Shown one piece after another: positions 6,589-11,976 of a stretch of DNA of 11,976 bases. The notes beneath the pieces were generated by a model, which was not told the DNA's origin, searched no databases, and saw only the letters and a program-made list of their open reading frames with translations. Each line of letters begins with the position of its first letter. Position 1 is the first letter of the stretch. The stretch is from Alphaproteobacteria bacterium (GTDB lineage: Bacteria > Pseudomonadota > Alphaproteobacteria > Rs-D84), in the NCBI GenBank assembly GCA_017936185.1, contig JAGBGA010000102.1, forward strand, positions 1 through 11,976, read 5' to 3'. The position numbers were made by a program, and so were the translations under genes.

Positions 6589-7830
6589 ATGTATATACTT
6601 GCACTGAATTGTGGCTCTTCGTCCTTAAAGTATCAAGTTTTTGACGCAGATACCAAAACGGCGATTGTTGGTGGTAACGTTGAAAAAATCGGCTTGCCTG
6701 ATTCTTTTGTCACGCAAAAATACCCCGATGGGTCCAAACAGAAAAAAGAATGCAGCATGCAAAACCATAACGAAGCCTTGAACGTTGTAATGTTCATGTT
6801 ACGCGAAGCGTCCGTTGACATGAACGAAATCAAGGGTGTTGGCCATCGTGTTGTGTTGGGCGGTGAAAAGTTTGCGTCGTCTGTTGAAATTAATGACGAA
6901 GTAATCAAGACAATTGATGAATTATCGGCAATTGCACCATTGCACAATCCTGCGGCGTTGGTTGGCATTGTTGCCGCGCAACAGTTATTGCCAAACGCGA
7001 CCCAGGTTGCGGTATTTGACACTGCGTTCCATCAAACGATGCCTGACTATGCATATCGTTATGCGGTTCCACGCGCATGGTATACAGAATTAGGTGTTCG
7101 TCGTTATGGCTTTCATGGGACCAGTCACCTTTATGTATCCAAAGTTGCGGCCAAAATGTTGGGTAAACCGGCCGACAAATGTAATTTGATTACATTGCAC
7201 ATTGGTTCTGGGGCGTCTGCGACGGCGATACGCAATGGTGTTTCTGTTGACACATCGTTGGGCATGACACCATTGGCGGGCTTGACCATGGGGACGCGTC
7301 CTGGCGACCTTGACCCGGGTGTTGTATTGTATGTTATGAGTCGCCTTGGCTTAACCCCGGATCAAATGCAAAAGCATTTAAACAAAGATTCTGGCTTGAT
7401 GGGTATCACAGAATGTTTTGCCGACCGTCGCGACGTCGAAGGCAACAAAGATTCCAACGACCTTTGCCGTCTTGCCATTGAAATGGAAGCGCACAATGTA
7501 AAAAAATACATTGGTGCATTTATGGCGGAATTGGGGCATGTTGACGCATTGGTCTTTACCGCCGGTGTTGGTGAAAACGACGACTATCTTCGTGCAAAAT
7601 TCTGTGAAGGTTTGGAAGAATTGGGAATCAAGCTTGATTTGGACAAGAACGCCGCGGCATTGGCACGCAAAGGCGTTGAATCGGCGGTTATCAGCACTGA
7701 TGACAGTCGCGTAAAAATCTTGATGGTTGCCACGAACGAAGAATTGGTAATTGTTGAAGATACCTTGGCGATTATGAATGGTACGTATAATCCGAACCAC
7801 TTGGAAATGGATTATTCGTTTTCAAAATAA
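6589..7830 (+). CDS. ackA: Acetate kinase
   Basis: Interconverts acetate plus ATP and acetyl phosphate plus ADP in the cytoplasm, the last step of the phosphotransacetylase/acetate kinase overflow route; no pta gene is in the window. The 413-aa product has the usual length and motifs: N7 in LNCGSSSLK, R87 in GHRVVLGG, D144 in FDTAFH (catalytic acid region), H176 in YGFHGTSH, R237 in GTRPGDLDP, FTAGVGEND (323-331) and E384 in TNEEL, equivalent to the Methanosarcina enzyme's N7, R91, D148, H180, R241 and E384. The phosphate loop reads HIGSGAS (204-210) where the family usually has H-L-G-N-G-[AS]-S, so S207 replaces a conserved asparagine. I chose the ATG at 6589 because AAAAAAGGA lies 6 bases upstream and the MYILALNCGSSS start matches the family; an upstream TTG extension adds only a lysine-rich leader. 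It is followed by a hairpin and lemA. Confidence 0.96.
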   Translation: MYILALNCGSSSLKYQVFDADTKTAIVGGNVEKIGLPDSFVTQKYPDGSKQKKECSMQNHNEALNVVMFMLREASVDMNEIKGVGHRVVLGGEKFASSVEINDEVIKTIDELSAIAPLHNPAALVGIVAAQQLLPNATQVAVFDTAFHQTMPDYAYRYAVPRAWYTELGVRRYGFHGTSHLYVSKVAAKMLGKPADKCNLITLHIGSGASATAIRNGVSVDTSLGMTPLAGLTMGTRPGDLDPGVVLYVMSRLGLTPDQMQKHLNKDSGLMGITECFADRRDVEGNKDSNDLCRLAIEMEAHNVKKYIGAFMAELGHVDALVFTAGVGENDDYLRAKFCEGLEELGIKLDLDKNAAALARKGVESAVISTDDSRVKILMVATNEELVIVEDTLAIMNGTYNPNHLEMDYSFSK

Positions 7831-7836
7831 CCTGAT

Positions 7837-7867
7837 TTATTCCCCCGGTTTAAAATCGGGGGGATAA
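7837..7867. terminator. GC-rich hairpin between ackA and lemA
   Basis: The arms TTATTCCCCCG (7837-7847) and CGGGGGGATAA (7857-7867) pair over 11 bp with one G-U, around a 9-base loop. On the plus strand the stem is followed by AAAAC, not a T-run, so it is not a textbook terminator for ackA; it could instead protect the 3' end, lower lemA expression or act with a termination factor. A T-run follows only on the minus strand, where no gene needs ending nearby. Confidence 0.45.
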
Positions 7868-7888
7868 AAACACATCAAAGGACAAGAT

Positions 7889-8428
7889 ATGTGGACATTT
7901 GTGGCTGTAATTGCGGTAATATTTTTTTATTTAATTGTTGTATACAATGGTCTGGTCGCGCGCCGTAACCAAGTTCGTGAAGCATGGGCAACGGTTGATA
8001 CCCAGTTAAAGCGTCGCTATGACTTGATTCCTAATTTAATTGAAACGGTACGTGGTGCGGCAAAACATGAAAAAGAAACCCTAAGTGCGGTTACCAATGC
8101 CCGCAATGCGGCGATGTCTGCCAATGGTCCGATGGGTGCGGACGCCCAAAATAAATTAACCGAAACATTAAAAAGTCTTTTTGCGGTTGCCGAAAGTTAT
8201 CCGGACTTAAAAGCGAACGAAAATTTTCTTGCGCTTCAGCGTGAATTGACCGACACCGAAACGAAAATCCAGGCCACACGCCAATTTTATAATACGGTTG
8301 TCATGTCTTTAAATAACCAGATTGAACAATTTCCGTCTAATTTAATCGCACGCATGTTCAATATCACGCCTGAAAAGATGTTTGAAATAGACGCATCTGA
8401 ACGTGTCGCCCCAACTGTAAAGTTTTAA
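7889..8428 (+). CDS. lemA: LemA family membrane protein
   Basis: A 179-aa protein with one N-terminal membrane helix (about residues 2-19), a short NGLVARRNQVREAW region, and a long helical-bundle domain outside or beneath the membrane. Family signatures are plain: QLKRRYDLIPNLIETV (39-54), HEKETLSAVTNAR (60-72) and YPDLKANENF...LQRELTDTETKI...ARQFYN-type region (104-134). LemA proteins are widespread, and their molecular function is not firmly settled. They are often found beside a TPM-domain or M48 protease gene, which is not the case here, so this is a stand-alone copy. The ATG has AAAGGA 6 bases upstream. It is probably transcribed from the ackA side or from an unseen promoter in the 58-bp gap. 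Confidence 0.95.
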   Translation: MWTFVAVIAVIFFYLIVVYNGLVARRNQVREAWATVDTQLKRRYDLIPNLIETVRGAAKHEKETLSAVTNARNAAMSANGPMGADAQNKLTETLKSLFAVAESYPDLKANENFLALQRELTDTETKIQATRQFYNTVVMSLNNQIEQFPSNLIARMFNITPEKMFEIDASERVAPTVKF

Positions 8429-8437
8429 TTTTTATGC

Positions 8438-8465
8438 TTTACTTTTGACAAATATAATATATAAT
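8438..8465 (+). promoter_or_regulatory. Sigma70-like promoter of the lysS leader
   Basis: TTTACT (8438-8443) and a perfect TATAAT (8460-8465) are spaced by 16 bases just after the lemA stop. A small inverted repeat, TACCG (8469-8473) / CGGTA (8479-8483), follows where transcription would start and could be a leader hairpin or an operator. Confidence 0.6.
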
Positions 8466-8499
8466 CGGTACCGGAAAACGGTAAAAGGTACATAAAATA

Positions 8500-8529
8500 A
8501 TGAAAAACATGATTAAACGTTTGAATTAA
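8500..8529 (+). CDS. Possible 9-aa leader peptide before lysS
   Basis: A tiny ORF (MKNMIKRLN) lies between the leader promoter and the intrinsic terminator. Two of its nine codons are lysine (AAA), suggestive upstream of a lysyl-tRNA synthetase, but the lysine codons are not adjacent. The only purine-rich site (AAAGG, 8484-8488) is 11 bases from the ATG, which is long. Such a short ORF can easily occur by chance. Confidence 0.25.
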   Translation: MKNMIKRLN

Positions 8530-8534
8530 AGAAA

Positions 8535-8585
8535 GTGCGACCACCAAGGAATAATTGCGGGCGCACATTTCTGCGTCCGTTTTTT
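8535..8585 (+). terminator. Intrinsic terminator with overlapping alternative hairpin in the lysS leader
   Basis: CGGGCGCA (8558-8565) and TGCGTCCG (8572-8579) form an 8-bp stem with one G-U around a 6-base loop, followed by six T residues (8580-8585): a textbook rho-independent terminator 26 bases before lysS. Upstream, GTGCG (8535-8539) is complementary to CGCAC (8562-8566), and CC 8541-8542 can pair with GG 8559-8560. This second hairpin uses the same bases as the terminator's left arm, so the two exclude each other, as in an attenuator. The terminator is firm as a structure; whether it controls lysS or simply ends a roughly 110-base transcript (small RNA) is not decided by the sequence. 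Confidence 0.65.
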
Positions 8586-8611
8586 ATAAAACAAACAAAG
8601 GAAAATAAAAA

Positions 8612-10081
8612 ATGTCAGAAAATACAACACCAATATCAACAAATGAATTGACGGCGCGTTTGCAAAAGGCTGAAAACATCAAGGCACGTGATGGCGTTGT
8701 ATGGAAAGATAAATTTGATCGCACCCACACAATCGAAGATGCCCGTAATTTATCGGATGACACACCGGTTCGTTTGGCGGGTCGTGTAACTGCGTTGCGT
8801 TGGTTGGGCAAATTGATGTTTGGTCGTATTTACGACATCAACGGCGAAATTCAGTTTTCTATGTCACGTGAAGAATTGGGTGAAGAAAACTATAAATTTA
8901 TGAAGGCAAATGTTGACTTGGGTGATTTCATTGGCATTACCGGTCAATTGTATCACACAACGGCGGGCGAATTGACGGTTCGTGTATCGAACTATGAAAT
9001 TTTGGCCAAGGCATTACGTCCATTGCCGGAAAAGTATCATGGTTTGACGGACATGGAAACCCGTTATCGTCAACGTTATTTGGACATCATATCGAATCCT
9101 GATGCGCGCAATGCATTGTTGGGTCGTTTCAAGATGACGCAATATTGGCGTGATTATATGAATCGTAATGGTTTCTTGGAAATAGAAACGCCGGTTTTAC
9201 AGAATGTTGCATCTGGGGAGGCGGCGCGTCCATTTACGACACATCACAACACATTGGACATTGATTTTCAATTACGCATATCCCCTGAATTATTCTTAAA
9301 GCAGGCAATCGGTGCCGGTTTTGACCGCGTATACGAAGTGGCCAAGGATTTCCGCAACGAAGGCATGGATGCCATGCATTTACAAGAATTTACAATGGTT
9401 GAATGGTATGCGGCATACTGGGACTATAACGACAATATCAAATTCACATGGGAATTGATTCAAGACTTGCTGATGAAATGTCGCGGCACGCTTCAGATTG
9501 AATACCAAGGCACCAAATTGGATTTCAGCAAATATGAAATGATTGATTATACGGCCAAGATGAACGAATTCTTTGGTTGCAATATTTTGGACTTTGACGA
9601 TGTTGACGTCCTTCGCCAGAAATTGGTTGACGAAGGCATGTTCCCATTTGATGAACTTGAAGATTTAAAGTCAATTCCTGCATTGGTTGACTATGTGTAC
9701 AAGCGCAAGATTCGTGGCAACATTGTAAATCCGACATTCTTGTATAACTATCCGGCGTACATGGTTCCATTGGCACGCCGTAACAACGACGACGAACGTC
9801 GCATTGATATGTACCAGTTATTGGTTTGTGGTGCGGAAATTTGCAAGGGTTATTCCGAACTTGTAAATCCAATTCAACAGTTGGCGGCCTTTGAAGAACA
9901 GGCGCGCAACATTGCCAACGGTGATGACGAAGCCTTTAACCCAGACAACGACTTTGTTCGTGCGATGGAACATGGTTTTCCGCCGATTTCTGGTGTTGGT
10001 ATGGGTGTTGACCGCTTGGCCAGTATTATATTTGACCAACCGACGTTGCGTGATGTTGTGTTGTTCCCAATGATGAAGTAA
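8612..10081 (+). CDS. lysS: Lysyl-tRNA synthetase, class II
   Basis: Charges tRNA-Lys with lysine using ATP in the cytoplasm. The 489-aa product has the class II layout: an N-terminal OB-fold anticodon-binding domain (about 53-130), a linker HGLTDMETRYRQRYLD (143-158), motif 1 around FLEIETPVLQ (188-197) with ARPFTTHHN (205-213), motif 2 FRNEGMDAMHLQEFTM (247-262), and motif 3 GVGMGVDRL (461-469). Compared with the E. coli enzyme's lysine pocket, E226 (SPELFLK), E264 and Y266 are present, and Y414 and E416 (KGYSE) match F426 and E428, but K412 stands where E. coli has N424. The sequence is thus a divergent type. Most alphaproteobacteria, as I recall, use the unrelated class I enzyme (LysK), so this gene may be a lateral acquisition. 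AAAGGA lies 9 bases before the ATG. It ends in tandem TAA codons, and a RelA/SpoT-like gene follows after 16 bp. Confidence 0.93.
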   Translation: MSENTTPISTNELTARLQKAENIKARDGVVWKDKFDRTHTIEDARNLSDDTPVRLAGRVTALRWLGKLMFGRIYDINGEIQFSMSREELGEENYKFMKANVDLGDFIGITGQLYHTTAGELTVRVSNYEILAKALRPLPEKYHGLTDMETRYRQRYLDIISNPDARNALLGRFKMTQYWRDYMNRNGFLEIETPVLQNVASGEAARPFTTHHNTLDIDFQLRISPELFLKQAIGAGFDRVYEVAKDFRNEGMDAMHLQEFTMVEWYAAYWDYNDNIKFTWELIQDLLMKCRGTLQIEYQGTKLDFSKYEMIDYTAKMNEFFGCNILDFDDVDVLRQKLVDEGMFPFDELEDLKSIPALVDYVYKRKIRGNIVNPTFLYNYPAYMVPLARRNNDDERRIDMYQLLVCGAEICKGYSELVNPIQQLAAFEEQARNIANGDDEAFNPDNDFVRAMEHGFPPISGVGMGVDRLASIIFDQPTLRDVVLFPMMK

Positions 10082-10097
10082 TAACCGGGGGTACATC

Positions 10098-11498
10098 ATG
10101 TCTTATGTTGGTTCGGACAATTGGGCCGAAGATATTGCCACAGATAATGACCGGCGCAATCTTGCCGCGATTGATCGCGCGGTGGCTGACGGTCGCATAA
10201 ATGACGAAGCGGCCGAATACCTAAAGACGCTTTATTCGGACAGTATACATTGGTTTCGCGAAGTTTTTCATATCTTGGGCAAATGCTTTGGCGCACCCAA
10301 AGCGGCGGTTATGAAATACGACTATGAAAACGATACTGCGGTCGATGAACCGATACGCATTTCGGACATAAACCCATTATCCCCATACGTTGTAAATCAT
10401 CGTCTTGATGCCGACCCCATGCGGAATCAGTTTTTTACCAGTTCTGCGGGTCACAAGATTGACTTGTCTGTATCATCGATTGTAACTGTGATTGTTGGCG
10501 CGCAAAAAAAGATAGAACGCGCATTGGATAAAGTCACCGGGAAATATTACACAGACTATGTAAATGATGTTGCAAATGCGGCGTATCGTGTTTTGGTTGC
10601 GCACGAACGCGAAGCGTCCGCCCGCGCAATTGCGGACAAGATACGCGAAAAATTTTCCGAACGTTATGTCAGTGCTGCATCCGAAAACGTTCTTGGCATA
10701 ATTGGTCGTGGTCATGAAAAGATTGCGGTCGACCTTGTTCGTGCAATTGATAAAATTGAACCCCCGCGCAAGCGTTTACAAGACGTATGGCGTGTAAAGT
10801 GTTTGTTTGACTTAATCCCCCAGGCGCGCGTATTTATGGAACGTCTTCATGAAATGATGCCCGACCGTATATTGTCTTCGCGGGACAAGTTTTATGATAT
10901 GAAGAATCCGCGCAATTATCGTGATGCCAAAATTATTATAAACATTGGCCCGAATTCTGAACACGTAATACCGATGGAAATTATATGCCAAGTTCGCACA
11001 TTCTTTGAATTTGAACGCAAAACCCACGATGTTTATGAAGCGGCCCGTAAAAAGAAATGTGCAAAATCCGACAAGATGGAAGCGCAACTGGCAAACTACT
11101 ATGAATGTGGGGTCAAAGAATACAATCGCATGATATGTCGTTGCTTGGAAGATTTATTTGATCGTGTTGGTTGGAATATTTTGTATTCGCGCAACAACAA
11201 TGTATCTATGTTCGAAGGTTTTCCACGCGAATGCACATTATATTATCCACAAAAAGTACTGGATAACATCATTGAAAAACTTGATGATGCGATTGAAAAC
11301 GAAGTATTTACGGTTGAAAACGCCCCGGCAAAGTTGTCCCGCCACCAAGAAAGTCATATTTTCCGTTATATGGCGCGATTTGTATTGGTTGCGGCGATGC
11401 CTTATATGCAGCGTGATTGGCACTTGCCACCGACAAGTCAGGCAGAAAAACTGTTTAACTTTGTTATGAACGAAGTGCAACGTTATTACAAGAAATAG
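10098..11498 (+). CDS. 466-aa protein with divergent RelA/SpoT-like nucleotidyltransferase domain
   Basis: I do not recognise the full protein, but residues about 175-320 follow the RelA/SpoT synthetase-type pattern. A helical lead-in (AIADKIREKF...) precedes RLQDVWRVKCLFD (226-238), matching the catalytic-Asp strand 'D-x-x-x-x-R/K' (D229). Then come SRDKFYDMKNPRNYRDAKI (261-279), matching 'KDY..PK..GYRS' with Y274 as the base-stacking tyrosine, and IPMEIICQVRTFFEFERKTHDVYE in parts (291-314), matching 'E-x-Q-x-R-T ... H'. Here the acidic residue (E294) is four residues before the Gln instead of two, so catalysis is uncertain. No HD hydrolase, TGS or ACT domain is visible. Residues 1-170 and 320-466 are mostly helical and unassigned. 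It would be a (p)ppGpp-type synthetase, a different nucleotidyltransferase or an inactive sensor. GGGGG lies 6 bases before the ATG, 16 bp after lysS, so the two are probably one operon. Confidence 0.85.
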   Translation: MSYVGSDNWAEDIATDNDRRNLAAIDRAVADGRINDEAAEYLKTLYSDSIHWFREVFHILGKCFGAPKAAVMKYDYENDTAVDEPIRISDINPLSPYVVNHRLDADPMRNQFFTSSAGHKIDLSVSSIVTVIVGAQKKIERALDKVTGKYYTDYVNDVANAAYRVLVAHEREASARAIADKIREKFSERYVSAASENVLGIIGRGHEKIAVDLVRAIDKIEPPRKRLQDVWRVKCLFDLIPQARVFMERLHEMMPDRILSSRDKFYDMKNPRNYRDAKIIINIGPNSEHVIPMEIICQVRTFFEFERKTHDVYEAARKKKCAKSDKMEAQLANYYECGVKEYNRMICRCLEDLFDRVGWNILYSRNNNVSMFEGFPRECTLYYPQKVLDNIIEKLDDAIENEVFTVENAPAKLSRHQESHIFRYMARFVLVAAMPYMQRDWHLPPTSQAEKLFNFVMNEVQRYYKK

Positions 11499-11570
11499 CT
11501 TTTATTGTCGTTTGTTGTGAAATTTTATTCCCCTTGCGTTGTTTATCAAAAAGTGGCAAAGTAATACTCA

Positions 11571-11594
11571 GGTTCTTAATTGTCTTACGGAACC
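11571..11594 (+). promoter_or_regulatory. Possible hairpin in the cold-shock gene 5' region
   Basis: In the 124-bp gap before the cold-shock gene, GGTTCT (11571-11576) can pair with GGAACC (11589-11594), with one G-U. Cold-shock mRNAs often carry structured leaders, but this stem is short. A weak promoter guess upstream (TTGTTT 11539-11544 and TAATAC 11562-11567, 17 bases apart) is not convincing, and no clear terminator for the preceding gene is visible. Confidence 0.2.
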
Positions 11595-11622
11595 ATAACT
11601 TGCATAAGGAAAGGATAGGATT

Positions 11623-11964
11623 ATGCGTCAAGGAAAAGTAAAATGGTATAACGGTAAAAAGTGTTTTGGCTTTATCAGTCCGGACACCCCAAACGCAGAC
11701 GGCAACACAGATGATGTATTTGTTCATTCCAGTTCATTAAAGGCCGCCGGCATCAGATTTTTGAATGAAAACGACATTGTTGAATTCGAAGAAGAAGTTC
11801 GCAATGGCAAATTATCTGCGACAACGATTGCTGTTATTCAACGCGACGAAGAATCCGCGCGTCGTTTCCAGGAACGTCGTGCCGAACGCCGTCGTGCAAT
11901 TGAAGAACGCAAACAACGCGAAGACAAATCATCGCGTCGTGGATTTGCATTTTGGAAGAAATAA
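11623..11964 (+). CDS. Cold-shock-domain protein with arginine-rich C-terminal tail
   Basis: A single-stranded nucleic-acid-binding protein of 113 aa. Residues 1-72 form an OB-fold cold-shock domain: GKVKWYN at the start, an RNP1 variant KCFGFI (13-18; a cysteine replaces the usual glycine), and RNP2 VFVHSSSL (32-39), then FLNENDIVEFEEE and a final SATTIAVI strand. Between RNP1 and RNP2 the loop is longer than in CspA (DTPNADGNTDD). CspA-type proteins end at about 65-70 aa; this one adds about 40 residues of alternating charge with 12 arginines from R74 on (ARRFQERRAERRRAIEER), ending in RRGFAFWKK. The tail probably adds RNA or protein contacts. A GGATAGGA site precedes the ATG at 11623. It may act as an RNA chaperone in cold or stress; csp-type genes need not be cold-induced. 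Confidence 0.9.
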   Translation: MRQGKVKWYNGKKCFGFISPDTPNADGNTDDVFVHSSSLKAAGIRFLNENDIVEFEEEVRNGKLSATTIAVIQRDEESARRFQERRAERRRAIEERKQREDKSSRRGFAFWKK

Positions 11965-11976
11965 AACCGACAAAAT

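Noticed and set aside
10096-10296. Minus-strand ORFs within the RelA/SpoT-like gene (also 10473-10715, 10812-11087)
   Set aside because: All are antisense shadows of a long coding frame with a good start; no independent signals.

Overview
The window looks like a piece of alphaproteobacterial chromosome carrying a small remnant of a tailed-phage gene cluster. The alphaproteobacterial call rests mainly on the DnaB sequence (N-terminal 'ALERVSEFLRGEHF'-type helical domain and its overall style). The composition is moderate to low GC, with A-rich AAGGA-type ribosome binding sites. This placement is inferred from protein style, not from a marker tree. No rRNA, tRNA, CRISPR array or insertion sequence was seen.

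Left part, all on the minus strand: dnaB (replicative helicase, 1823-3388), then a regulator with two Cro/CI-type helix-turn-helix domains and a LexA/CI-like C-terminal domain that seems to lack its catalytic serine (736-1743), then an unrecognised 212-aa protein (54-692) that is probably co-transcribed with the regulator. A sigma70-like promoter with a 7-bp inverted repeat between its -35 and -10 boxes sits in the dnaB/regulator gap and suggests autoregulation.

Middle part, plus strand, 3387-6531: a compact phage-like block whose parts recall Bordetella phage BPP-1-type podoviruses. It holds the nuclease half of a terminase large subunit with no ATPase half, a head-tail connector (portal) gene broken by one in-frame TAA, a Bbp19-like small protein, a small membrane/coiled-coil (holin-like) protein, and a tail-fibre-type protein with an Mtd-like N-terminus. 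Capsid, protease, scaffold, tail tube and integrase genes are absent. The terminase fragment abuts and slightly overlaps the dnaB 5' end head to head, which looks like a deletion junction. I read the block as a decayed prophage or a reduced domesticated element, not a working phage.

Right part, plus strand: ackA (acetate kinase) with its own promoter overlapping the end of the fibre gene; lemA (membrane protein); a roughly 180-bp leader with a strong promoter, a tiny ORF and a clear intrinsic terminator that can be replaced by an alternative hairpin; lysS (class II lysyl-tRNA synthetase); and, 16 bp downstream in the same operon, a 466-aa protein that appears to contain a divergent RelA/SpoT-type nucleotidyltransferase domain. 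The window ends with a cold-shock-domain protein carrying an arginine-rich tail. The most novel items are the lysS-linked RelA/SpoT-like protein and the attenuator-like leader before lysS; together they could couple lysine-tRNA charging to nucleotide signalling, but that is inference.
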